Source: Crenobacter oryzisoli (GTDB lineage Bacteria; Pseudomonadota; Gammaproteobacteria; Burkholderiales; Chromobacteriaceae). From it: DNA of 64,000 bases. The notes under the pieces were generated by a model. The model saw only the letters and a program-made list of their open reading frames with translations, had not been told where the DNA came from and ran no database searches. The stretch is from contig NZ_JAUEDK010000003.1 of the NCBI RefSeq assembly GCF_030385785.1, positions 1 through 64,000 of the forward strand. The letters run 5' to 3'. This document shows positions 52,264 through 61,015 of this stretch, one piece after another. Position 1 is the first letter of the stretch. Each line of letters starts with the position of its first letter. The position numbers and the translations under genes were made by a program.

Positions 52264-53874
52264 TTACACCGCTTGCTTGCTGGCCACCACCGGCCCGGCC
52301 GTCGGCGCTTCCTCGGCCACCACCTGCAGCGGACGCTGGTACTCTTCGATCTGGTGGCTAGGCACGTGGCCGTAGTCCTCGCGCAGCCATTTGAGCAGGC
52401 CGTACACCTTAACCAAGATGATCAGCGCGAACGGGATGGCGGTCACGATCACCGCGGTCTTCATGGTGTTGAGCGGGGCCTTGGCGAAGATCATCGCCAG
52501 CGGCACCAGCGTCAGCATCACGCACCAGAACAGTCGGTCGGCCGGGGCCGGGTCTTCGCCCTCTTCCAGGTCGCGGGTGCAGGTGGCCGATACCGCATAG
52601 CCCACCGCGTCCATGTGCGCGGCCAGGAACACCACCATCACCGCCAGAAAGAACGCCATCACCGCGCGGCCGGCCGGCAGGTGGTCGAGCAGCATGCCGA
52701 TCGCCACTTCACCGCCCTGCTTGCTCAGCACATCCGGCACGTTGACGAGGCCGCTCATGAAGCTGTGCACGCTGTAGTTTTCCAGTACGCCGAACACGAA
52801 CCAGATGCCGACGCAGCCGCCCACCACCATCGCCATCAGCACTTCGCGGATGGTTCGACCGCGCGACACACGGGTAACGAACAGCGCCACGCCCGGCGCG
52901 TAGGAGATCCACCACAGCCAGTAGAACACCGTCCACTCGCGGGTGAACTTGCCGTCGCCCATCGGGTCGGTGAACAGGCTCATGTCGACGAAGTGGGTCA
53001 GCATCAGGCCCAGGCTGGACAGCGAGTTGCTGGTGATGAACTGGGTCGGGCCGAACACGTAGATGTACAGCGCCAGGATCACCACGCCCCAGCACACCAT
53101 GTGGCTGAGCCGCTTCATGCCGCCGTCCATGCCCACGTAGGAGGACAGCGTGAACACTACCGACACCGCCAGGATGATGATCACCTGGGTGGTGAAGGTG
53201 TCAGGGATGCCGGTCAGGATCGACAGCAGCTTGGCGAAGGTGATCGCGGTCAGCACCAGCGAGATGGTCAGCGCGCCGAACATGCACAGCATGAACAACA
53301 GGTCGACCAACCGGCCCACCGGGCCGCTCGCCTTGCAGCCGGTGATCGCCTCGATCATCGACGCCAGGCTCAGGCCCTTGTTCTTGCGCACGTGGAAGTG
53401 GTAGCACATCGCCACCGCGCCGACTGCATAGATCGCCCACGCGCTCAGGCCTGAGTGGAAGAACGAGTAGGCCACGCTGTACTTCAGCGCCTCCTGCGAC
53501 TCCGGCGTCAGGTTCAGGCCCGGAGTCTGGTAGTAGTAGGCCCAGTCGAGAAAGCCCCAGTACAGCGTCGAGGAGCCGAGGCCCGACAGGATGAACATGA
53601 AGATCCACGAGGCGGTCGAGTAGTCCGGCTTGCCCTCGCCCAGGCGGATCTTGCCGTACTTGCTAAAGCCCAGCCACGCGACGAACAGCACCGCGAAGAA
53701 GGCGAACAGCAGAATCGGCGAGGCGAAGATCGTCGTGCACCAGTACAGGACCTTTTCGGCCCCGTCGATCGACGTCTTCGGAAAGGCGGTCATGCCGCCC
53801 ACCAGGGAAAAGATGATCAGCAGGCTGACCACGGCCAGCGGCGTATCACGCCTGCTTTTTTTGAGGTTATTCAC
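52264..53874 (-). CDS. BCCT-family transporter, probable carnitine/betaine carrier
   Basis: 536 residues from a GTG at 53874, with AAAGGAG 6 bases upstream; the longer frame adds polar residues that are not family-like. Twelve transmembrane segments are expected. The family core GLGSSTLYWGFLDWAYYY and the motif WTVFYWLWWISYAPGVALFVTRVSRGRTIRE are present (the Trp-rich helix binds quaternary amines). The position beside cntA matches the E. coli order yeaU-yeaV-yeaW-yeaX, where yeaV is this type of carrier. Confidence 0.9.
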   Translation of the reverse strand: MNNLKKSRRDTPLAVVSLLIIFSLVGGMTAFPKTSIDGAEKVLYWCTTIFASPILLFAFFAVLFVAWLGFSKYGKIRLGEGKPDYSTASWIFMFILSGLGSSTLYWGFLDWAYYYQTPGLNLTPESQEALKYSVAYSFFHSGLSAWAIYAVGAVAMCYHFHVRKNKGLSLASMIEAITGCKASGPVGRLVDLLFMLCMFGALTISLVLTAITFAKLLSILTGIPDTFTTQVIIILAVSVVFTLSSYVGMDGGMKRLSHMVCWGVVILALYIYVFGPTQFITSNSLSSLGLMLTHFVDMSLFTDPMGDGKFTREWTVFYWLWWISYAPGVALFVTRVSRGRTIREVLMAMVVGGCVGIWFVFGVLENYSVHSFMSGLVNVPDVLSKQGGEVAIGMLLDHLPAGRAVMAFFLAVMVVFLAAHMDAVGYAVSATCTRDLEEGEDPAPADRLFWCVMLTLVPLAMIFAKAPLNTMKTAVIVTAIPFALIILVKVYGLLKWLREDYGHVPSHQIEEYQRPLQVVAEEAPTAGPVVASKQAV

Positions 53875-54194
53875 GGTTTCTCCTTTTGTAGGGCTGTGCA
53901 GCGTGTATTTGTTGTTGTTCACGCTGGGTGTTGTTGCTGGGTGTGACTTCACCGACTACCACGACAACGGACGATGTCCGACCGCTGCCGCGTTCCTGCA
54001 GGCAAGCTGGCCAAGCAACCCACGGCCCACCTGCCGAATACCACACAAACTGCCAAGCCATCCAACAGTGCCGATAACCGGCGTACCCGCCCCGCCCGTT
54101 CCAGTCGGCCCGGGCGGTGGAGCATCACTCGCAACCCCCTGTGAAGCAGCTCTACCTGCCGCATCGGCAGAATTCTGCGATCCCTGCACCTCGC

Positions 54195-54233
54195 TTGTTA
54201 ACCATTAACTTACAATAATTCATTGGTTAACAA
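54195..54233. promoter_or_regulatory. candidate operator B, upstream of the BCCT gene
   Basis: TTGTTAACCA (54195-54204) and TGGTTAACAA (54224-54233) are a perfect 10-bp inverted repeat with 19 bases between. It shares the TTGGTTAACA half with operator A. It lies about 320 bases before the BCCT start; the remaining part of the 570-base gap 53875-54444 shows no gene. Confidence 0.6.
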
Positions 54234-54444
54234 ACTGAGATTACTAGAGGCCAGGCCGGCAACCAATCACTCCGCCACCGCCTGACCCTGTCCTTGCCAG
54301 CGCGCCGTGCACGAAATCGCGGTGCTACGCGCTGTTCACCACATAAACTGCCAGACAATCCGACCGAGCCATCGCTCTATGTCGGTTTCGTCCCTGATGC
54401 TGCATTTTTGCCGTTCGTCGGCTAGTGACAACACGACGTTGCTG

Positions 54445-55524
54445 TTACAGCGCTGCCGCGACCGCCTCGCCGACCTGCGTCGTATTGGCCGCACCGCCCA
54501 TGTCCGGGGTGCGCGGGCCTTCCTGCAGCACTTTCTCGATCGCCTTCAGGATCGCATCGTGTGCCTCGCGGAAGCGGCCTTGGCCATCGCCCAGGAAGTC
54601 CAGCAGCATCGCCCCCGACCAGATCATCGCGATCGGGTTGGCGATGTTCTTGCCGTAGATATCCGGCGCCGAGCCGTGCACCGGCTCGAACAGCGACGGG
54701 AAGGTACGTTCCGGGTTGAGGTTGGCGGAAGCGGCCAGACCAATGGTGCCGGTGCAGGCCGGGCCCAGGTCCGACAGGATGTCGCCGAACAGGTTGGAGG
54801 CCACCACCACGTCAAAGCGGTCCGGCTGCAGCACGAAGCGCGCCGACAGGATGTCGATGTGCTGCTTGTCCCAAGCCACATCCGGGTAGGCACCGGCCAC
54901 CTCGGCCACGCGCTCGTCCCAGTACGGCATGCTCACCGCGATGCCGTTCGACTTGGTCGCCGCGGTCAGTTTTTTGCGCGGGCGGCTGTCGGCCAGCTCG
55001 AACGCGTACTTCAGGATGCGGTCGACGCCGTGACGGGTGAACACCGCCTCCTGCAGTACGAACTCACGGTCGGTACCCTCGAACATCTTGCCGCCCACCG
55101 AGGTGTACTCGCCCTCGGTGTTCTCGCGCACCACGTAGAAATCGATGTCGCCCGGCTTGCGACCGGCCAGCGGGCACGGCACGCCCGGCAGCAGCCGCAC
55201 CGGACGCAGGTTCACGTACTGGTCGAACTCGCGGCGGAACTTCAAGAGCGAACCCCACAGCGAGATGTGGTCCGGCACCTTGTCCGGCCACCCCACCGCG
55301 CCGAAGTAGATCGCATCGAATTCCTTCAAGGTCGAGAACCAGTCGTCCGGCATCATCTTGCCGTGTGCCAGGTAGTAATCGCAGCTCGCCCACTCGAACG
55401 AGGTCACCTCGATCTCGATATCGAATTTTGCGGCCGCGGCGCGCAGCACGCGCAGGCCCTCCGGCAGTACCTCGTTACCGATGCCGTCGCCGGCGATAGC
55501 GGCGATCTTGTAAACCTTGCTCAT
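54445..55524 (-). CDS. dmlA: D-malate dehydrogenase (decarboxylating)/tartrate dehydrogenase
   Basis: A 359-residue beta-decarboxylating dehydrogenase of the isopropylmalate/tartrate dehydrogenase family, giving pyruvate and CO2 from (R)-malate with NAD+. Signature stretches are AGDGIGNEVLPEGLR (N-terminus), FGAVGWPDKVPDH, VVRENTEGEY, SNLFGDILSDLGPACTGTIGLAASAN (the family signature) and FEPVHGSAPDI. GGAGAA precedes the ATG. It is divergent from a LysR gene, as dmlA is from dmlR in E. coli. It would complete carnitine breakdown to pyruvate. Confidence 0.9.
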   Translation of the reverse strand: MSKVYKIAAIAGDGIGNEVLPEGLRVLRAAAAKFDIEIEVTSFEWASCDYYLAHGKMMPDDWFSTLKEFDAIYFGAVGWPDKVPDHISLWGSLLKFRREFDQYVNLRPVRLLPGVPCPLAGRKPGDIDFYVVRENTEGEYTSVGGKMFEGTDREFVLQEAVFTRHGVDRILKYAFELADSRPRKKLTAATKSNGIAVSMPYWDERVAEVAGAYPDVAWDKQHIDILSARFVLQPDRFDVVVASNLFGDILSDLGPACTGTIGLAASANLNPERTFPSLFEPVHGSAPDIYGKNIANPIAMIWSGAMLLDFLGDGQGRFREAHDAILKAIEKVLQEGPRTPDMGGAANTTQVGEAVAAAL

Positions 55525-55583
55525 ACAGTTCTCCGGTGCAGACCAGTCTTTGCCGCCACTCCCCCATCCCTCCTGGCGTTGTT

Positions 55584-55624
55584 GCTCTGCCTTGCCGTAC
55601 TAGTCGTACTGTCTGCGGCAGAGC
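55584..55624. repeat. hairpin repeat GCTCTGCC...GGCAGAGC
   Basis: The 8-bp arms at 55584-55591 and 55617-55624 enclose an inner GTAC/GTAC pair, in the dmlA-LysR divergent region (55525-55763). It may be a dispersed intergenic repeat; only this copy is seen here. Confidence 0.45.
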
Positions 55625-55763
55625 GCCTAGGCAGGACCGCTACGCTGGGATGGCTGAGCGGCTTGAACGAAACCGATCCAAAGTTGAATTCGATTGAGCG
55701 CTAGCATGCCGCAAAACATTCTGGCAATAATCTCCGCATCTGTGCACACATAAGACACGAATC

Positions 55764-56666
55764 GTGAAGAATGACCCGCAACTGGACGACCTGCGCGTGT
55801 TCTGTCTGGTCACCCGCCGCTCCAGCTTCGTCGCCGCCGCCGAAGAGCTGGGCGCCTCCCCCGCCTTTGTCAGCAAGCGCCTACGCATTCTGGAAGAGAC
55901 GCTGGGGGTGAAGCTCTTGCACCGCAGCACCCGGCGCGTCGCCATCACCGAAGACGGAGAGCGGGTATACCGCTGGGCGCAGCGCATCCTCGCCGACGTC
56001 GACCACCTGGTCGACGAAGTGTCGGAAATCAGCCAGAACCCGCGCGGATTGATCCGCATCAGCAGCAGCTTCGGCTTCGGCCGCCACCACGTCGCCCCGG
56101 CGCTGTCGACCTTGGCCGAACGCTACCCGCAGCTGGAAATCCGCTTCGACGTGTTCGACAAACTGGTCGACCTGGCCGCCGAAGGCATCGACCTCGACAT
56201 CCGCATCGGTAACGAAATCGCCCCACAGCTGATCGCCCGCAAGCTCGCCACCAACCGCCGCATCCTGTGCGCGGCGCCCTCTTACCTCGCGCGGCGTGGC
56301 GTGCCCAAGAGCCTGGAAGAACTCGCCAGCCACGACTGCCTGCCGATCAAGGAACGCGACCACCCCTTCGGCCTATGGCGCCTCGCCGGACCGGTCGGCG
56401 ACGAAACGGTCAAGGTGACTGGCCCCTTGTCGTCCAACCACGGCGAAATCGTCCACCAATGGGCGCTGGCCGGCCACGGCATCATGCTGCGGTCGCTATG
56501 GGATGTGGGCAGGGAGCTGGAGGACGGGAAACTGATACAGGTGCTGCCCGACTACCGCCAGGAAGCGGACATCTGGGCGGTGTACCCGGCACGCCTGTCC
56601 AGCTCGGCCAAGCTGCGGGTGTGCGTCGAGTTCTTCGAGCAGTATTTTGGGGAGGGGAGGTTTTGA
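55764..56666 (+). CDS. LysR-family regulator, DmlR-like
   Basis: A 300-residue LysR protein starting at a GTG. The helix-turn-helix is LRVFCLVTRRSSFVAAAEELGASPAFVSKRLRILEETLGVKLL. The effector domain is of the CrgA/DmlR type (RISSSFGFGRHHVAPAL near 95, DLDIRIGNEIAPQLIARKLATNRRILCAAPSYL near 150-178). It is divergent from dmlA, as DmlR is in E. coli, and probably activates it in response to D-malate or a related acid. Whether it also reads the two dyad operators of the carnitine genes is unknown. Confidence 0.88.
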   Translation: MKNDPQLDDLRVFCLVTRRSSFVAAAEELGASPAFVSKRLRILEETLGVKLLHRSTRRVAITEDGERVYRWAQRILADVDHLVDEVSEISQNPRGLIRISSSFGFGRHHVAPALSTLAERYPQLEIRFDVFDKLVDLAAEGIDLDIRIGNEIAPQLIARKLATNRRILCAAPSYLARRGVPKSLEELASHDCLPIKERDHPFGLWRLAGPVGDETVKVTGPLSSNHGEIVHQWALAGHGIMLRSLWDVGRELEDGKLIQVLPDYRQEADIWAVYPARLSSSAKLRVCVEFFEQYFGEGRF

Positions 56667-56675
56667 GCACGGTAG

Positions 56676-56702
56676 GATGGGTGAAGCGCAGCGCAACCCA
56701 TC
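56676..56702. repeat. GATGGGTGAAG hairpin repeat, copy 1
   Basis: GATGGGTGAAGCGCAGCGC plus AACCCATC forms a hairpin (GATGGGT/ACCCATC with an inner GCGC pair), 10 bases after the LysR stop. A second copy is at 58703. Short repeats of this kind are common between genes of many proteobacteria. Confidence 0.6.
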
Positions 56703-56895
56703 AAAGCATCGCACGACAGAGATTGATGAGTTGCAGCATAGATGCCTCCACCCGTCTACCTGCGGATTGGGCCAGGCAAGCGAAGCATCGCGAAGGAATA
56801 TGAGGCGTTCCGCCAAACCTGCCAGATTGGCGAGCAAGCGGCGGGACGCCTTACAGGTTACAACTTCGAATGTCCGAGGACACTCGATCAACCAA

Positions 56896-57609
56896 CTAGG
56901 GTTTTGCCACAGCATCTGATGGTTTTAGCTGACCGACAGTAAACGTCGTTCCCCCACCCTTGTCCCCCGGAATGAACGTCATCGCGGTATCAACCATCTT
57001 GCCACATGCCTGGAATGTCCAGACTTCATTCCAAACACCCTTGATTGTTTTCCCCCCTTCCTCGACATCGTGGTCGCGCTCAGAGACCCGCATGTCGAAG
57101 ACGTTGACATCTTTGCAGTCTTTCAGCCCAGCTCGGATCAGCGCATCGCTAGTAGCCGATGGCAGGGCATCCTTTATTAAACCGGGCCCAGCACTGCTAG
57201 AACCGGGATAGTAGATATGTGCCGTTGGCACCTTGCCTGCCCCGTTTGTCGTGAAGAGAGTGTTATAGACTTTCATTTCGCCACAGCGCTTGAACTGGTA
57301 ACGGGAAAGCCATGCACCCTTACTTGGATGCGGCAGGCCCTTCGGATAATCGATCGTCGATAGGATGACCGTACCCAGCGGCTTCACTTCGAAGTTAGCA
57401 TTGCAGCTTGTTTGAAGACCGAGTCGCTTATCCTGCATCACCCCAAGCTGATACATTGCTTCCAGCAGCGGGCGTGAGTAAAGATAGTCAGCAGTTCTCT
57501 TATTTTTCTGCAGATCCGCACTTTTACTTACTTTCTCAGCCCAGGATAGATTTGACGCTACAATTCCACACACAGCAGCAACAAGGGCTGGATAGAAAAT
57601 CTTTTTCAT
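56896..57609 (-). CDS. secreted hypothetical protein
   Basis: 237 residues, not recognised. The signal peptide (1-24) ends LSWA. The mature part begins with a charged stretch, then an alpha/beta domain with four Cys (SCNANF, KRCGEM, LKDCKDV, QACGKM), probably two disulfides in the periplasm. Base composition is clearly more AT-rich than its neighbours and the gene lies between repeat copies, which suggests acquisition by transfer. The 517 bases upstream (57610-58126) show no supported gene. Confidence 0.65.
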   Translation of the reverse strand: MKKIFYPALVAAVCGIVASNLSWAEKVSKSADLQKNKRTADYLYSRPLLEAMYQLGVMQDKRLGLQTSCNANFEVKPLGTVILSTIDYPKGLPHPSKGAWLSRYQFKRCGEMKVYNTLFTTNGAGKVPTAHIYYPGSSSAGPGLIKDALPSATSDALIRAGLKDCKDVNVFDMRVSERDHDVEEGGKTIKGVWNEVWTFQACGKMVDTAMTFIPGDKGGGTTFTVGQLKPSDAVAKP

Positions 57610-58020
57610 CGATTAATTCCTTCTGCCTTTTAGACAACCACTGTAAATTACTGCGCCATAGGCAGGGCACCTTGAAACCCTCCTCGGCTCAGGGCCAGGC
57701 TTTGTGCAAGGAAATGAGCGTTTTGTTCTAGGGGCCGTTTATATCCCCCTTAATCTTTTTCCCCTTCGGAGGCCTCAGCGAGCCCCACCCACTCGCCCTC
57801 CCCCTATCCCCTTTCCGAAAAGGGGAGCGTCGGAGCGACATACCCAAATGACCAATGCAAGTACAAAGAATAGACTAAACGGATAGCAAATTCCGATGAG
57901 TTGCGTCGACAGGTAGGAAAGGTTGGCAGAACCAGAATGCCCTGCCTGCTGCGTGACTGAGCAGCCAGCCCACACTTCAGCCTGTCATGGTTTCCAGGTG
58001 TTCAGTCCCGGTATTTGATG

Positions 58021-58044
58021 GGTGAAGACGTTAACGCCTTCACC
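58021..58044. other. 24-bp near-perfect palindrome
   Basis: GGTGAAGACGTT followed by AACGCCTTCACC, a dyad with a single A/C mismatch, in the gap between the secreted hypothetical and the cupin gene. It could be an operator or a transcript-end hairpin. Confidence 0.45.
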
Positions 58045-58126
58045 TCTCCTCGTTACACTTCAGGACTTGTTTGGTGGTACGCAGTAACCGCCCCCAAGCG
58101 GACGAGAGTCATCCGGGACTGGACAC

Positions 58127-58558
58127 TTAGGCGGCACTTGGAGCTGCGGGAACCAGGCCGTAGCGAGACATCACTGCCACCACCTCAGCCTTGTCTGGCG
58201 GGCATTCCCCTTTAAACAGCGCGGCGATGTCTCGAAAATATTGCTCCCCTATGTCCGGCGACAGGATGATCAACGCTCGGACGGTTGCCTCGAATGGGTT
58301 CGAGAAGGCGTGAACGACGCCCTTCGGGGTGTGCATACTGTCACCGGGCCCCAAGTCACGAGAGGTCGCTCCAACGGTGTATCGGAGGGTGCCGTCAAGG
58401 ATGTAGACACACTCCTCGTTGTTCGAGTGGCTGTGCGGCGGCGGCACGATCGAATTGGCCGGAACAGTCATTTCAAACATGCCTAAGCTCATGGTCTTGG
58501 AACCGTCGAGGATATAGCGGATGACTAGCTGGCCAATCTTGACCTCGGACATGCTCAT
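58127..58558 (-). CDS. cupin-domain protein
   Basis: A 143-residue single-domain cupin. Motif 1 is PPHSHSNNEECVYILDG (the two His and Glu that bind the metal, about 41-57) and motif 2 is PGDSMHTPKGVVHAFSN, with a His near 83. Such small cupins act as metal-dependent enzymes or as ligand-binding proteins, and the substrate is not evident. GGAGGAACA lies before the ATG at 58558. It is probably monocistronic. Confidence 0.82.
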   Translation of the reverse strand: MSMSEVKIGQLVIRYILDGSKTMSLGMFEMTVPANSIVPPPHSHSNNEECVYILDGTLRYTVGATSRDLGPGDSMHTPKGVVHAFSNPFEATVRALIILSPDIGEQYFRDIAALFKGECPPDKAEVVAVMSRYGLVPAAPSAA

Positions 58559-58702
58559 GTCGATGTTCCTCCTTAATCGCAGGAAAGCGTGTCATACGAC
58601 GAGCCATGAGGGCTGCGCAAGCGTAGGGACAAATGCGTCGGCACTGCCGCAGAGGCACGGTACTAATCGTAGACAACGGTCAGTACAAGACCTACAGGGT
58701 AG

Positions 58703-58729
58703 GATGGGTGAAGTGCAGTGAAACCCATC
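58703..58729. repeat. GATGGGTGAAG hairpin repeat, copy 2
   Basis: GATGGGTGAAGTGCAGTGAA plus ACCCATC, matching the copy at 56676 apart from compensated C-to-T changes in the loop-proximal pairs. Confidence 0.6.
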
Positions 58730-58791
58730 AAAAAGCCATCACACCGCGCCGATTTGATTAGGTTACGGCGTACACGCTTTTGCCGTCCTAC

Positions 58792-60888
58792 TTACTTGCT
58801 CGGAATGATCTGGAGAGCACGGCCCACGACACGTTGCTCGCCTTGCTCGGCAATGGGCTGCCGCTCTACGTCGTGCGGTCCGGAATGATCTGCAGTGAGG
58901 GGCGCGGCGTCTGGCAACAGCGTGATGCGCAGTTCGACCAGCGCCTGGAGCGCCTCACGCGCGGCCGGACCAGTTTCACGGCTGACGGCTCGCAGCGCCG
59001 CATCGATATTGGCGGCCAAGCGGGGGGAAACCGTCAGTGCCCGGCGCTCGTCGGCGCAGCACCGGTAATGCTCGGCCACCGACTGCAACACCTGCTGGAT
59101 CAGGCTCCGGGCCGGTTCGTCCAAGCCATGCTCGTCGCGCTGCAGGTCGAGCGCGCTGAAGCCCACGCGCAGCTCGCTGAAACCGTCGGTCAGCGTGTCG
59201 TGGCCACTGGCGGCCAGCCGGGGCATCAGCAAAGATAGGCAGTCGAGCATCCACGCGATCAGGTTGGCGTAATTGTCGAGACGGGCACCCGCCGCCATCT
59301 GCGCCAGCGCCTTCCAGCTCGAATGCACCAGGCGACGAATCGCCAGCTCGGTGCCGAACGGCCGGGTCACCAGCGTCCAGACCAAGGCAAACAGCACCCC
59401 GGCTCCCCCGGCGAGATTGCTGTTAATGAAGACGGTGAAGTTGGCGCTGTAGGTGTCCTGTAGGCCCAGGAAGTTTGCGGTGTTCATTGCCAGCAACATC
59501 GCCAAGACGCCGAACTGAGGTTGGACCATCAGCACCCCGATGCCCAGGAACGGCAGCGCCAGCATCGCCACCAGCATTTCGAATTCGTGCGCGGCCGGTA
59601 TCATCGCGAACAGCAGCACCGCCGAGAGGGCGATGCTGACGCACGTCAGGGTAAAGAAGGCCTTGATCAACGGAGCCGGCTCGTCCAGTGACGCGAAGAC
59701 GCAGCAGACTATCGCGCCGAGGATGACGCCGCTGACGCCGTCGTCCCAGCCCAGGCCGATCCAGATCAGGCACATGCAAAAGATGCCCAGCGTGGCCATG
59801 CCGGCGGTAAACAACAACATGCCATAGTCGTAGTGGCGCGTCTTGCCGCCGACTTCCCAGCGCCGGTACGCCGGCTGCCAATGCTCGCCCGCCTCGCCCA
59901 CGGCGATCATTCGCTGCAGCGACAGGCAGTCCTGCCACAGATGAATCAGCGAGCACAGCCTCGTCTTGGCATGTGAAACGAGCAGCGCATCCCAGCCGGG
60001 CTCTCCGGTTTTGGTCGCGTCCTCCAGCTCGTGCAACAAGCGCGCGGCATCGCCCCCCCGGGTCATCCAGAGCGCGATGTCATCCATCAGCCGGCTCAGT
60101 TCGGACGGTATGCCCTGTGGCAGCTTGCGCAACGTGACGGTCGTCTCGGTCAGTGACGACAGGATGGGCAGCAGCATGCTCATGCGGCCGCGCAGCTCGC
60201 GGGCATGCCGTACCGTGCTGGCACTGCCCGAATCATGGGTGAGCTGGGTGATGAGGTGGTCGAGTGCCAGGATGTCGGCCGCCAGGCGATGGCGACTGGC
60301 GGGCCGATCGCTGGCTGCGGCCAAAGCGGGCGACAGCGACTCGGCCGCCCACAGCGCCGCGTCTTTCAGCCAGGCGTCCAGGCGGGCACTGAGCACAGGT
60401 GCCACCTTGTTGGGGAAGATCAGCGTGGCGACCACGCTGGCGCAGCCGATCCCCACCAGGATTTCTTCGCTACGTGCCACCGCAGTGTCGAACACCGTCT
60501 CAGGCTGAAACACCGAAGGCAGGCCGATGATCAGCAGCGTATAGGCCGCCAACATGAAGACATAGTTACGCGGGGTGCGATCCAGCAGCGATATGGAGAG
60601 CAAGGTGCCCATCCACAGTGACACCACCAGGCTGAGCAGCACCGGGGCGTTGACGAACAGTGGCACGAACACGACGGCTGCCGCGGCCCCGAGCAGAGTG
60701 CCACAGACTCGGTACAGTGCCTTGGACCGGGTGGCACCGGTCAAGGGGTGCGACACGATGTAGACGGTCGCCATCGCCCAGTAAGGACGCGGCAAGTCGA
60801 GCATCAGCGCGATATAGAGTGCCAGCATGGCGGCAGTAAAGGCCTTGGCCGAAAACAGCCAATCACGCCAGGTTGGCATGGTGATCAT
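58792..60888 (-). CDS. FUSC-family efflux protein, AaeB-like
   Basis: A 698-residue inner-membrane protein with two membrane blocks (about 10-165 and 350-520) and two cytoplasmic helical domains, the full-length FUSC/AaeB layout. Typical opening residues are KAFTAAMLALYIALMLDLPRPYWAMATVYIVSHPLTGATRSKALYR split over 18-63. AaeB exports p-hydroxybenzoate and similar acids with a small AaeA adaptor and often an AaeX protein. No adaptor gene is adjacent here, so it may work alone or with a distant partner. It ends close to a repeat copy. Confidence 0.85.
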   Translation of the reverse strand: MITMPTWRDWLFSAKAFTAAMLALYIALMLDLPRPYWAMATVYIVSHPLTGATRSKALYRVCGTLLGAAAAVVFVPLFVNAPVLLSLVVSLWMGTLLSISLLDRTPRNYVFMLAAYTLLIIGLPSVFQPETVFDTAVARSEEILVGIGCASVVATLIFPNKVAPVLSARLDAWLKDAALWAAESLSPALAAASDRPASRHRLAADILALDHLITQLTHDSGSASTVRHARELRGRMSMLLPILSSLTETTVTLRKLPQGIPSELSRLMDDIALWMTRGGDAARLLHELEDATKTGEPGWDALLVSHAKTRLCSLIHLWQDCLSLQRMIAVGEAGEHWQPAYRRWEVGGKTRHYDYGMLLFTAGMATLGIFCMCLIWIGLGWDDGVSGVILGAIVCCVFASLDEPAPLIKAFFTLTCVSIALSAVLLFAMIPAAHEFEMLVAMLALPFLGIGVLMVQPQFGVLAMLLAMNTANFLGLQDTYSANFTVFINSNLAGGAGVLFALVWTLVTRPFGTELAIRRLVHSSWKALAQMAAGARLDNYANLIAWMLDCLSLLMPRLAASGHDTLTDGFSELRVGFSALDLQRDEHGLDEPARSLIQQVLQSVAEHYRCCADERRALTVSPRLAANIDAALRAVSRETGPAAREALQALVELRITLLPDAAPLTADHSGPHDVERQPIAEQGEQRVVGRALQIIPSK

Positions 60889-60925
60889 GGTGTGGAATGA
60901 CTAGGTCAGAGCATCATTAAAATGG

Positions 60926-60952
60926 AAAAAAACGGCCGCACTCAGTGCGGCC
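60926..60952 (-). terminator. rho-independent terminator of the CoA-transferase gene
   Basis: GGCCGCAC (60934-60941) and GTGCGGCC (60945-60952) with a 3-base loop, followed on the minus strand by G then TTTTTTT. Confidence 0.88.
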
Positions 60953-61015
60953 CAAAAGGATGAGCGTTGGAAGAACGGCTAAGTTCCGACAACGGAGACA
61001 AACAACTGCGTGGTA

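Noticed and set aside
58015-58215. Small plus-strand open frame
   Set aside because: No ribosome site, no recognisable features, and it overlaps the cupin gene end and a palindrome.
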